Source of the DNA: Agelaius tricolor
Lineage: Eukaryota; Chordata; Aves; Passeriformes; Icteridae
NCBI GenBank assembly: GCA_023055355.1
Contig: JALJCS010000001.1
Span: forward strand, 46,753,381-46,817,380
DNA: 64,000 nt
Reading direction: 5' to 3'
Below are positions 48,675-60,235 of the stretch, one piece after another. Position numbers and translations under genes: made by a program. Within the stretch, counting starts at the first letter, position 1, and the number at the start of each line of letters is the position of its first letter. Under the pieces are notes generated by a model. The model saw nothing but the letters and a program-made list of their open reading frames with translations. It searched no databases and was not told the DNA's origin.

Positions 48675-50536
48675 TTTTAGGCAAGAAAGATTTTAAAAGC
48701 TCTACAACAGAGAAGATATGATGTTGTTCATTCAGGCCCAAAACTGTTATGCAGCATTTATGCTGATGATATGTCTGAAAATCAGACTCTCTTAAGAAGA
48801 CATTAATCTTTTTGTCTGGAACCATATCTTACATCTTCTCTGGGCCTTTACCATTTTTCATGTGTGATAGCCTTGAGCAACTGCTGCCGCTGCTTTCTCT
48901 TCACCTGGGTCCTCTTCAAAGCCAGCATTTCAGAGAAAAGAAATACACAAACCATTTATTCATTTCTTCATTCATCCCTTTTCTGCCTCTTCCTCATTTG
49001 CAAAAAAAGCAGGAAGCTGTTTGTGACAGTGACTCACCACCACATTTTTTGAGGGGATTGTGCTGAACCTCACTGATTCACACACTGTAGGCTTTGTTGG
49101 AGGTCAATGTCGTGGCAGCATTCCCCTGTAAGTACTATACAAGTACCAAGCTGTTGATACTGAGAGATTATTAAGTTGTTTCTGCCTTCCTTCTGCTGTG
49201 CTTTTTGCTCTCACCATTTGTCAGCAGGGGGGCAAGGTGACAAATTTTTTCCCTATATCAAGTATAGAAATTGGTCATTCAGTTGGTGTGCAGGTACCTG
49301 CTCAGCAGCAGCTGGAATGTGCACTGATTTTTACTTTCCTTAATTTACAGAGCTGTTATGATGAGCCCCTAAAATATGATTATTGTTCATGGCTTTTCAC
49401 TTGGTTAGGTTTCTTCCTCTCTTACCACAAGAATGCTTCCTGGCCCTTTAAATCCATTCTTGCCCTGTATCTCAAGATACATTCCTCAGCTTGCTTTAAG
49501 GGGTCTTTAAGATCCTTTAGCTTAGGGAGGTGTCCATGAATTTCAGTTATGTAACAGAATCCTGGCTGGGGATTTGGTATTTTCCTCTTTGTATTTCTCT
49601 AACACTTCCTGCATATTTATGGGCACACACAGGGAGCAGCTGTAGTGAGCTGTATATTCAGTAGTATTTGGGGAGGTCCAAGGAGCAGTCCCAGTAACAC
49701 AACTGCCTCATTGTTTTCCTGAACCCCGCCAATGGCAAATTACTTAATTTCTGGCACAATTGGCCACCATACAGGTCGTACCCAAGACTTTGAAAATGTC
49801 ATTTGAGGACTTCCCAACAGTGCAAGAAAGCAACAAATGTCCCATTGAGTCAAGTTTAACGTGTTCTTCTTTGTGTTGTCGTAATTTTCTGATTTTTAAA
49901 AAGTTATCTTGCTCTGAAAACCTTGGAATATTAAGGTAGAATAAAGGTGAAAGCGACTTACCAGGTGTGAATACAGGCTTTTGCTATCTGACACCCCTAG
50001 TGAATCTTACTCTTTCCCCTGTGTTTCTCTGCTCCTGCAGGACATTTCCTTGCAGCCTTTCTGTCTTGCCTGGGAATAAAGACCTCCTCTAGATTTCACT
50101 AGGCAGGTGCAAAAGTTCATTGGGCTTGAAAAGTCTTTTGTATAGACAAGCTCCTCACCAGGCATGCTACTGGATGCTTTGTTTAACTTGGTGATGGGGA
50201 CTGACAAGATTCCTGTGATGGATTAGATGAAGAGCATATTCCAAGTCATTCTTCCAACCCCAGGTGCACTTAGTTTTGGGCCGACCTCAGTGTAGACCTG
50301 CATCTTTGCCTCTCTAAGTATCTACCATCCAGTCAAGAAAGTCTCTGTCTTTAGGAAAATAATAACTGACAATTTTTCACAGCAATGGAGCTTTCCCTTT
50401 GTGACATGTTTTCTTATAGAAGAAAAAAAGTGTTTTCTAAGCTCTATTGCTTTCTCTTTCCTTTCTCATATGCACAGGAAGTTGAACCATTGCCAGAATA
50501 TGGCTCTTACTCTTTGCTGCTAAAACAGCATCTATT

Positions 50537-50558
50537 CCCCCCCCCCCCCCCCCCCCCC
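50537..50558. repeat. C22 homopolymer
   Basis: Twenty-two consecutive C stand in otherwise AT-rich, unique DNA (22 G on the minus strand). It gives a poly-Pro stretch in a chance 64-codon frame. Such runs can form quadruplex (G strand) or i-motif (C strand) structures and are often misread by sequencers, so the exact length is doubtful. Confidence 0.9.
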
Positions 50559-52834
50559 AATATAGGGATGTTCACTTAGACCTGGAATTTGCAAAAGTTT
50601 GTTCTATAAGCAAAGAAAATAACTAAACATTATTAGTTGTTAATTTTTTCCTGTCTTATGTCATATAAATTTTCCTATCATCCTCTCTCTGGGTAGAACT
50701 GATTTGGAAAGGACAGATCTGCAGATAGTGCTGATGCCAGCAGATGGAATGGATGCAAGGCAAAGCAGATTAATACTTAGTGTTTCTTGCCCACTTTTAA
50801 TAGCCTTATTTCATCACTGCTGTCTATTTCCACTACCTATTAATCCTGAAACTTGTAGAAACCTCACAAGTTAGATACTAGACTCATATATACATTCCAT
50901 TTTTGGTGTCGTTTTTCTGAGAACTCAGAAAACAAATAACAAATTACCTTGTAATGAGGATGTTTCTTCATCTTATATATCATGATTTTATTGTATCTGA
51001 TATTATAAATATCAGTTAACTTGACATTAAAAATATTAAAAATGCTCATTCAGGTGAACATATATTTAATTGGAGACCAGCTGAATGGCAAGGTTTGCTG
51101 AGGGAGTAAACTTATTTGGGATAGTGAGGGAAGCTGAAAGAATTGCAGAGGGATTTTAGGAGATGGAGATAATACCATACACAGAAGCCCCCACCATATG
51201 TGGCTCAGTGATTCTGTCAAGTTTCTGGAAGCTGGGGAGTAGATGGGTTATTCTTGTGGATAATTTGTATTACTGCCTGAGCATTTGCTTTTGGCCACTG
51301 TTGGAAGTGACAGTCTGAGCTCATTGGACTCCTTTCAGAGGCAGTACAATTCTCTTATGTCCCTACAAGCTTCTGAAATAAATGTGTTTAAAAAGCCAGT
51401 AAAACTGTTTCAAGCATGACAGAGAGCTAAACAAAGAAAAATAAGCAAATGAAAACAAATAAAAACAAGATGAAAGCAAATAAAAACAAACTAGACACTC
51501 AAGCGTAAGTTTTACTGGGGAAGAAACAATTATAATATTGCAATTTATGGATGTATTTCTTATTAGGAAGTCTTCAGCTGTCTCATTTTGGTAGCTTACA
51601 CTCTGATTTATAAAGAAAAATGTTAGCATATTTGTGAGAATCAAATGTTTTCAGTTCACAGGGCATGAAAATCTTTAGTTTGGCTGGATGTACAAAGTGA
51701 ACTTCAGCACAAATTCCTCAAGATGAGATTAAAATCATACATTTACAATTAATGTAATTGAGACAAACAAACTCCGTTACAAAAATGGTTTGTTTTGCCT
51801 GGAAAGAGAAGGTCATTAATGTTTGGCTTATCATGGTCACTATCTAAAATATAAACACAGTTCCCTGTCACCAGAGTGTCTGAGGAATTGCTGGTTAATT
51901 CTACTTGGAGAGAAAAGATATTGTGTTATAGATCTCACCCTGTCAGAATTGTCATGTATTGTTGCAGATACAGGTGTAGATAGTATTGATTTTTATTAAT
52001 TTTATTTGAAAATGACACCAAGTTTAACAGGCTTTCGGTGAAGAAGGTCTAGAAATAGCATCATCTTTTTATTAAAAATGACAGCAGTAGGGAAATACTG
52101 ATGCAAATGAAACACTTAGAACAATTTTAGTTATTCAGATTTTTTTAACAAGAACTCAACTCTTTGTTAAAGACAAAACTAACCAAACACTAATCTAAAT
52201 AAAAAAAATTTACCCCCCATCCACCCCTGTAACTTTTCCTTTGGAAAGAAACACAGCAATTTTTTGGAGTGTGTTCAAAACTTAGGCTAGTTTTTCAGAA
52301 TGCTTTATTATTTTAAAAAATTATTTGAATTGATAAAACAATATGGTTAATCATCTTCCATGCATAAAGGATATCTCTTAAGGAAAAGGAAAAAAAAAAC
52401 AAACAAAAAAATACAATTTTGAAGTTTTGCTAAAGTTATAGTTCCAGAATACCACATGCTCTGGAATGTGTCTTAATGAAATTCAAATCTCTTTTTACAT
52501 GTAATCTGATTAAAAAAAAAAATAAAAGAAAGAGAGACAATAAACAGATTTTAATTATTAAGTGGAATTAATTATACAGTTTCTAGTATTCTATCAGTCA
52601 TAGCTGCTTTTCATTTCCCCCCTTACCCTTTTGATACCATTTGCAAAAGTGTTTTGTGCTCTCGCAGGATCACAGTTTTGTTCTCTTGTAGGGTTTGTTA
52701 AGTACACAATTATCCTGTTATTCTGTATAAAGCAGTTACAAGCTTGTATGGTTCTGTGGGTAGTATGAATGATTATGAATAATAAGGGATAAACTATGAC
52801 TAAAGAAGAACATCATGCTTTAATGGAAGCATTT

Positions 52835-52902
52835 TTGAATTATTCTGTTTTTTTTTTTGTTTGTTTGTTTGAATTATTCTGGGATTTTTTTTGTTTGTTT
52901 GG
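52835..52902. repeat. 34-bp tandem duplication carrying T/TTTG tracts
   Basis: 'ttgaattattctg' followed by a T run and TTTG units (52835-52868) is repeated at 52869-52902. T/G-rich sequence continues to about 52926. The T runs differ in length between the two copies. Confidence 0.8.
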
Positions 52903-53499
52903 TTTTGATTGTTTTGTTGTTTTTTTCGTGGATTTTGAAATAGAATGTAGAGAAAAGCCCAATAGCCTGTCTTAAGCCTCTCCCAGCCTTGAAATCATTC
53001 TCCTCTCTGATGAGTTTGCTTTTAAGTGATAGCAAGTGTTGCAGTTTCATGCTCTCTCTCTTCAGCAGTTGCCTGTTTCAGACATCTCCGTAAAGTTTAT
53101 GGAGCGATTATCTTTCCATATATAGCATGTTCTTCTTTGGCTTTTGAAAATTTTTTTTTAATATCTGAAGGTTAGCCTTTAGGTCATAGCTTTTATAAGT
53201 TTAGCATAAGCCTTTAATCTCTCTTGAATGATTTTTATGTGTAACTTAGCCTCATAATTATTACTAATAAAGCTACCACATGGCAGGGAACAGTACGTCC
53301 TTGTAGTATCTGAATTCTTTATCTTATTTGTTTAGATCATATTAGCAGAAAAACTATTCTCTGTCCCTTCTTATTTCCTGAAAGATGACCTTCCTAGACA
53401 ATGTAACAGCAGTAGTAAGGCAGAAACAGAATATTAAGATTTGGCTAACAACATCTTGTTTAGGAAAGCACTAGAATTTTGAGGAAAAAGCTTGCTTAT

Positions 53500-53500
<1 letters not shown>

Positions 53501-53530
<30 letters not shown>

Positions 53531-53540
53531 CTCTCTCTTT
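53501..53540. repeat. (CT)n microsatellite with mirror symmetry
   Basis: A 40-nt pure pyrimidine tract reads (CT)5C, TTT, CTCTCTC, TTT, (CT)6C, TTT. About the centre at 53518 the flanking 17 bases on each side (53501-53517 and 53519-53535) are exact mirror images, the sequence requirement for an intramolecular triplex (H-DNA). Confidence 0.9.
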
Positions 53541-54685
53541 ATGCTTGGGGTTAATTTAAAATATGAATTATGCTAAAACAGTAATAAAAATAGGTTTTTA
53601 AATATTGTGTTTTATCACCCATATAGAAATCAGTAATATAAGTTGGTCATCTGGAATTTGTACAATATGTACTTATGCCTTAGTAACAGAAGACATCTTC
53701 TGATATTCTGAACTAATTTGCTTAGCAATTTAAAGAGTATTTTGAACTGATGAATATTCTCTGCCACCTAAATTCTTTTGAATATTGTATTTCTTGTTAA
53801 TTATAAAAAAATTACTTGGTTCTTAGCGGTTTTGAAATATAGTATTAAAAAAAAAAGAAACTTTATAACTCATTTTCTTTCCATCTTTTGTGATTTTACT
53901 CCTACTTTCAGGATGCTACTTCCAGTACAGTTGTTCTAGAAATGAGAAAATTTGATGACCCTGTTTCAGGTATTCCATTATGTCTCTGGTCCCTGTAAAG
54001 AAAAAGTTCTTCCAAATGGGCAGCTGCCTCCATTCTCCAAGAGACAGAGAGTAGTTTTCTTGGTTCCTGTATTCCATGGTTTGAGGTTCTTACCTTCTCT
54101 CTCCCCAAAACATGCACTCTGAACAGGTGGCCTGTGAATTAAAACATCACAGGCAAGCTTCAGGGTAAATCAACATTTCAAATGTCCAGTAAGTCATCCA
54201 CGAACAAAGTAGGCGAAGTGAGGTACCAACAATATTAAACTGCCTCCCAAACAGTTTTTAATTTTTATTTTAATTTTGTTTTCTCTCCAGTGTTGCCTGC
54301 TGCATCGTTTGAGAAACACCCCTCTGTTTCTAGCCTGAATCTCTATCTGTAAGATCCTTGGGGGTTTTTAACCCCACATCTTAGATTTTCCCTTTGCTTC
54401 AAAGAAACTAGGATTGTTTCCAGATTTTGTAATCACAAAAAGTGTATATAGTGGGTATTTGCTGCACCATTTTGGATTTTCTTCATACTACTGTAGAGGA
54501 GGATGAATGACTTCTGAAGAGGTTAAAATCAATCTCATCCCCTCACTCAGACTTTTGTGTCCAAATCCACGGTGCTGGTGTTGACTTGCATTAAGGAGGA
54601 GCTGCCATGAAGCTGTTGCAAGCTGATTTCTCCTAGAGAAGATTTATTACAATGTAATTAATATATCATAGAGAGTATTTAAAGG

Positions 54686-54725
54686 TTGGGGTTTTTTTGT
54701 TTGTTTGTGTTTTGTTTGGTTTTTT
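54686..54725. repeat. G/T-rich tract
   Basis: 'ttggggtttttttgtttg' and further TTTG units run for 40 bases with no A or C, followed by 'aaac'. It belongs to the same compositional class as the tracts at 23.57, 26.8 and 35.4 kb. Confidence 0.75.
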
Positions 54726-55498
54726 AAACAAGTGATTATGTGGTTGGTCTGTGTAGAGGTTTATTGTCAACTACCACCAGTTCCCTAAAGGATTGGCTTT
54801 GGGGGCACATGCTAAGCACAACATCATTGCTACCTTGTGGAAGTAAGATGATTCTGCTTTCAAACTTCATCCACAATCAGTCCTGGATAACAATTATTTC
54901 TGGTTAAGAAGTAATTTTTTTTTTCTCTTTTTACATTGTATTGAACTATTATTGCTAAATGCTAGAATATATGTTGAAGCCATCACTTCTGACTATATAC
55001 TTTGTTTTTCTACTTTATTCATATCTCACACAGGCAAAATGAGCTAATTTTTGTACAGAAATCATTGTACAGAAAAACTGGCCATTTAAGTGTTACATAG
55101 CACAACAGGTTGCATGGCAATTTTTCTAGTTCCTGAAAATACTCTTTAGTTAATATAATATGAGGATACAAATACTTGCTTTGCCAATTTGTTACTAGAA
55201 ATTTTTAATAAAATACAATATAATAATAAATAATTTTATGTATCTCACAGTGTTGAAGAGTTGAGGCAAATAGCCTTCAATTAATTACAAACATTGAATG
55301 AGAATGTAGTAGGGTGGGGGATCTCTGTGAGAAAAAAGCAAAGAAAGATGCAAGAGAAATGTAAATTATGTTTCATAGTTTCTCTTGCTCTGCTACAAGT
55401 GGAATTCACTGTTCAGAAATCACAGGTAAATAGTCCTTTGTTCCTTTGAGTGAAAATCTGTTGTTTGGAAAGTTAATATCAGCCAATTCTTTGTGAAA

Positions 55499-55625
55499 AT
55501 TGCTAATTTGTATTCCTTCTGGATACTTGTATAGCTGCATAGGACACTCAGGAAATTGCCAATTTTTAGAAAGGTCTTTGTGGCAATGACAGTAAGACAC
55601 AGGTACAATCTAAAACTGTGTACAC
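55499..55625. repeat. Copy A of an unnamed direct repeat pair
   Basis: This segment aligns without gaps to 57093-57194 over 102 bases (55499-55600), with 79 identities counted by eye. It continues after a 2-nt indel to about 55625. Shared landmarks are 'gtagctgcat'/'atagctgcat', 'tcaggaaattg', 'ttgtggcaatgacagt' and 'aaact'. Of 23 differences only one is a transversion. The reverse strand is open across this copy and its partner in the same register, reading a peptide around TVIATK..FLK..NF, but amino-acid changes are frequent, so I do not infer selection on a protein. I cannot assign a known avian repeat family. A local segmental duplication is the alternative. Confidence 0.8.
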
Positions 55626-57092
55626 AGGGAAGTGAATCCAGGACTAAATTTTTACTTCATCCTCTGACACCGTCTGAGTGTTTTTGTGTTCAGCTTAGAA
55701 CCTCTGACCTCGGAGCAGGCTGCTCTCTGTGATGGAGGTGGGATACTGGTGCTAATAACCAGATTTTTTTTTTAAATGCATGCTGCCATATGTGTTTTTA
55801 ATTGACTGTGCTTCAAATGCAGCTTTTTTCAGTTTTTTTCCTACATTTTTTCTTTTTGGAAAATTGTATTTTAATGGAAGATCATATTCTTTTCCCTCTG
55901 AGCAGTAGATTTTTTTTAAATGCAAGCTGAATTGGTTAAACCTTGAAAATAGGTCAGTGGCTAGTACAGTTTGTTTAAAGACCAAAGGATTCATTATCAT
56001 TATCATTTATCAGGACTCATTAGATATTGTGGTTATGAGGTCTCACTCTTAAAACAAACTTGAGAGTTTCAAGCAATAACGTGCTATTCCACAGTTTAAA
56101 ATGTTTCATATTCATAACATGAAACAACATTTGATTAAAACAAGTTGTATTAATTGTTAGGGGCCAAAATTCTTGGTCATTTGAATAAAATCCAGTTTTG
56201 ATTATTTAAAGGAGACAAATTCGTCCAGGTTTTTTGTAAATAATTAATATATAGTTATTTTTCAGTGTGTTAGAATAATCAACTGCCATTTTGGATGTTG
56301 TTCGTGCAAATTTTAGTAGAACTAAACCTGATGAGAAGTTTTCATTTAAATAAGGAAAACTATATAAGTAGCAATCAGTTTGAATAAAGCCCATGACTGA
56401 AAACCACATGTAGCTTACTTATTTTTGCCATGAAAGCTCTTTAGCACCTGTGTGCATTTACATGGTGTATCCATCCTGCTTTGCACAGTGTGTAGCTGGC
56501 AGCACTGCTGGGTTTTTGTGTTTCCCTTTTGTTATGTTATACCAGGTAGGAACCACTGGTTTGACTGATTGAAAGAAAAAAAGTACAGGAGTCAAGAATT
56601 ATGCTTACAATTAGAGGTGCTGGTACAAAGAATGTTCTCCTCAGTGTTACATTTTTAAGGATTGGAAATTCATCCAGCATCCAGCATCCAAGCATGTCTC
56701 CAACATGCATGGTGGTCTGGTGGGGTGCGTGCAACGCAACAGAGGCACATTGTGGGAATGGCCACATTCTGCTCTGCCCCTTCAGATGAGCAGTGCTGGG
56801 ACAGCCTTGTGTAAGGTGACAATAAAGGGTGCTCGAGTGACTTCTTCATTTTATCTGTACAAGCTGAGCCATTTGCAATTGGCTATTTGAGATTAGCCTT
56901 TCACAGAGTATGAAATACTGCTGTGTACCTATGGCTTCTAATTAGTTTTCAGTGCATGTTGCTTGTTAGGAAAAAAACCCTTTGCCTTTGTTGAAATGAC
57001 AGTTTAGATTTCATTAGAGAACAATGCTTGCAAACTGCTTCTGTCAGTAATGTTCAGTTCCTTCAAAGCAACTTTTCTAATTAATGAAATCA

Positions 57093-57218
57093 ATTGCTAG
57101 TTTGCGTTTTGTCTGGGTGCTTGTGTAGCTGCATAAGATGTTCAGGAAATTGCTGGTTTTTAGGAAGGCTTTTGTGGCAATGACAGTGAGATGTGCACAG
57201 CCTGAAACTCTTTCCACG
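57093..57218. repeat. Copy B of an unnamed direct repeat pair
   Basis: This is the partner of 55499-55625, in the same orientation and 1,594 bp downstream. It keeps a CpG at 57105-57106 where copy A reads TA. It reads TG at 57139-57140, 57154-57155 and 57192-57193 where copy A reads CA. These pairings are expected from deamination of ancestral methylated CpGs on opposite strands. Similarity fades to the left of 57093 and beyond about 57218. The intervening 1.5 kb shows no retroviral or other mobile coding sequence, so reading the pair as two LTRs of one provirus is not supported. Confidence 0.8.
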
Positions 57219-57303
57219 TTTCTGAGACGTCAGTCTAGGAGAGAATTCTCAGATTCATTCTTTTTGTATTTTACAGACTGCAGAGGCTCTGCTCTTGAAG
57301 CCC

Positions 57304-57358
57304 TTGGTGCTGAGGTGGGCACTGCTCTGCCCTGCCCCTGGTGCTGAGGTGGGCACTA
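57304..57358. repeat. 35-bp tandem duplication in GC-rich DNA
   Basis: 'tggtgctgaggtgggcact' occurs at 57305-57323 and 57340-57358 with the spacer 'gctctgccctgcccc' between. It falls at the start of a 155-codon open frame (57295-57762) that I do not accept as a gene. Confidence 0.85.
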
Positions 57359-59860
57359 GTGTCAGTCCCTGTAGCTGTGCTGGAGCACTGCTGATCTTGC
57401 AGGAGCTGGCTGAAGGGACAGGTGGTCCCAATATAATGCTGGTGCACAGAGACTGCTGCTTTTTATGTAATTCTGAGACTGTAATTCAACTAACTGTCTT
57501 GTGCCTAGCAGAGAAGTCACAAATAAATTCTTACTGTCCACCTGCAACACTTGAGTGCTGGGAACAGATTAAGACTCAGGCTACAGTGGGCAGATTTTTA
57601 GTTGTTTGTATTTTGGGTGTTTTGTCACTTTTGTTAATATTTAGTAGCTTCCTTAAAAAGCCTCTTTGTAGGGAATATTACCTTATTTGGTTTTGTGCAT
57701 ACTCAAAAAAATGCAACTACATTAGTCCTTGCAAAGTTTATTTTTTTCCTTCATGTTCTTAAAGTATTTGAAAACATCAAAGTCTTTTTATGGCTTTTTA
57801 TTTTATGGGCAGTCAGAATACCACAGGACAGCCAAAACTTGTATTGTTTTGGCTCTGCAGAAATCTTCTTGACAGATTAAGGCTGTCATCAGAATGTGTA
57901 AACACCGTTTCCAGCTTTTTACATTGGTCACTAAAGCATCCTTAAGTGCAGCTCGGGAATCTAGTCCTGCACAACAAACCCCTCAATCATATGACTGAAT
58001 GATGGTCAGGGCCTTCTGTTAAAATGTTTTAATAACTTTGCACTTCACAGCAGTAAGTCGATTCCCTTGTATTTGAGTCACAGTGCTTGATCATCTCTGT
58101 GTAGCTAGTCCACTGACATGAGAGTGCATTCACTTTAAACAGCATCTACCTCCAAGTTAAGATGGGGCAGTTACTTAAACAAAAGTGTAGTTCTTCAGAA
58201 ATTATAATGCAACTTGAGCAGTTACCTTACCAGACCCTGTTCATTGTGCATATTGATGGCTTTCTACATTCTACAGCTTCTCACACTGTGAAGAAGAATC
58301 TGCAAAGTTCCCAAAAATTTTGTGGAATATACTGTTTTATATTAAAGGAAAGATATGCTAATGTAAAAAAGACTCTGATTTCTCACATTAATTTTATATT
58401 TTTTAAAGGAAATTACTAGGAGAGTGGGAAATTGTCTCCTCAGTTTTCTTAAATGCTGAACTTCACAGGTTTTTTGCCTAGTTTTAATGTTATTGTTTGG
58501 GGTTATTTAGTTTAGTTTTGTTTTTTAGTTCTTTCATCACCTGGAAGGAAGTCCTTCAGGGAATTCTAAGTCTGTTCAAGAAAAAACTAATTATCTGATT
58601 TCCCACCTTACTGTCTTGGCAGGGCTGTGCTGGTGCCTTGCCGTAGGTGCACAGCTAAAAATGATGAATGAAAGAACAAATAGATCACTTTATCTAAATA
58701 AGTTATGGAAAGAGCTTATGATATAGGTTTGATTCTTGCAGGCTTTGAGAAAGATAATGTCCCATAAAAGATCCTAAATAACTGTATTGTTTCTGTTACA
58801 TATTTTTCACATTTGATATGAATTTCATTTTGTCTTTACAAAGCCTAAAATTTTAAAAGCTTGTAGTGCTTAATGCATTGACATAGCAAAACTGTAAATA
58901 TTAAATACTGCTTTAAAATACTAATATATTCATATAAATACTGTCTTTACCAATACAATACTTTTCAAAACAAAAGGTGCATTTTGACAAGCATTTCAGT
59001 AGTAACAGTAGCAGGTGAGGCACTTTATCTTCTCTCTGTGCCTACGCCTGTGTACTTCATCCATTACAGTAGTATTTTGGGTTCAGTAGTATTCTAAGGG
59101 GAGGAAATAGACCTGCCTTTAAAAAAAGGAACAAGTTTTTCACATATTTTCCTTGTATTGGACCAATTCCTCACTCCTGTTCATTTGTGCTGAAAAGATA
59201 GCAGAAATGTGAGATGTAGCAGCAATAAGTAGCCTGTTGTAGGACCTGCTAAAAGTTGCTGATTGTTTGAAAAAAGCCTTACTATACTTGAAAATACATC
59301 ATTTTGTCCTGTGAAAGAGAATTAGAAAATGACTACAGAAAAATATTTAGAACACATACAACAAAAACTATTATATGTGAGTAAAATGCCTTTTCCCAAG
59401 CATATTTGTTTTGACTTTTATGCTGGTCGCCACCATGATAAAATGCTCTCATGGTTAGGAAAATTAGAAATTTAATTCCCTTGTATAAAAAATATGAATA
59501 AGAGTTGGTTATTCTATTTTGGTGATGATGTTTTCTATTCATGTACACTCAATTGAACCCATTGTTCAGCATTTTTAGTGGGTTTTTGGAGAAGAGCAGA
59601 GTAGGAGGGTTAAATGTTTGGAAGGGTCATGTTACTGTCCTTAAATTATCAACAGAATTTAGACATAAAATTGCAGAAGAGGGAGTCAAAAGAAAAGTGT
59701 GATTGATGCAGACAAAAATAGTCCATGGAAAAATGTCAGAGAATTATATTCATTTTACCTAAGTTGTTCTCTTAAAAGGTGAAGAGAGAATCAATTTCTT
59801 AGCTTTTAAGTTCTTTGCAGTTTTATGGAAAATATAAAACCTCACTTCAGAGAGATCCCT

Positions 59861-59880
59861 GAAATCTCATGAAATCTCAT
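59861..59880. repeat. Perfect 10-bp tandem duplication
   Basis: 'gaaatctcat' is repeated back to back (59861-59870, 59871-59880). Confidence 0.85.
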
Positions 59881-60127
59881 TCTCTATCTGATGAAAAGTG
59901 TGTTTGGAACGTCTGACTTTAAAGGAGTTTCATGAGAGAGGAACCACTGTGCTGGGGTCACATTTTCACTTTAATCCTACCTTTCTTTTAACCCAAGATT
60001 TGACATTAAATATATTTAAAATTGAAAGCCTCTTTTGAGAGGAAATATTTAAATCTGATTAAATTCAGTCTAGTGAAATAGGATACATCTAGAGTGATGG
60101 AAGCCTCCCATCCCTTTTTGCTTTGAG

Positions 60128-60235
60128 GAAACAAAATAAAAAAAAACACCAGCCAGACAACAACCACAAATAACCAACACCCAAACCCCTGCCTCCCAAC
60201 AAACAAACACAAACCACAAAACTCAAGAACCCCAG
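60128..60235. repeat. A/C-rich, T-poor tract
   Basis: About 108 bases contain only five T before the end of the tract. It is built of A runs, CAAC/ACAAAC units and CCC groups ('caaacaaacacaaaccac'). The minus-strand frames over it (60006-60212 and 60089-60310) are Val/Cys/Phe/Leu-rich artefacts. Confidence 0.8.

Larger units (their letters stand above)
48675..55498. other. Unique AT-rich DNA with homopolymers, no gene seen
   Basis: A 113-codon + frame at 49198-49539 and an acceptor-like site ending at 50477 ('ctcatatgcacag') were examined, but neither leads to a recognisable exon. Other content is the C22 run, an A-rich imperfect tandem (51444-51490), the 34-bp T/G tandem and the CT mirror repeat. 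Confidence 0.6.

Noticed and set aside
49350..49410. Acceptor-like site within a 113-codon frame
   Set aside because: The only nearby donor is poor (TTG|GTTAGG) and no homology is recognised.
50205..50265. Possible CR1 tail ('gattagatgaag...cttccaacccc')
   Set aside because: Only scattered words agree, with no upstream CR1 body and no terminal octamer.
55499..57218. The repeat pair as two LTRs of a short provirus
   Set aside because: The similar core is only about 125 bp. I see no TG...CA termini, primer-binding site or polypurine tract, and the interval has no retroviral coding trace.
57295..57762. 155-codon + strand open frame with a hydrophobic segment
   Set aside because: It begins inside a tandem duplication, moves from GC-rich to AT-rich sequence without a change in frame logic, and resembles no known protein.
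58117..58419. 100-codon stop-free run on the + strand
   Set aside because: Within chance expectation for six frames over 64 kb. No splice architecture and no recognisable product.
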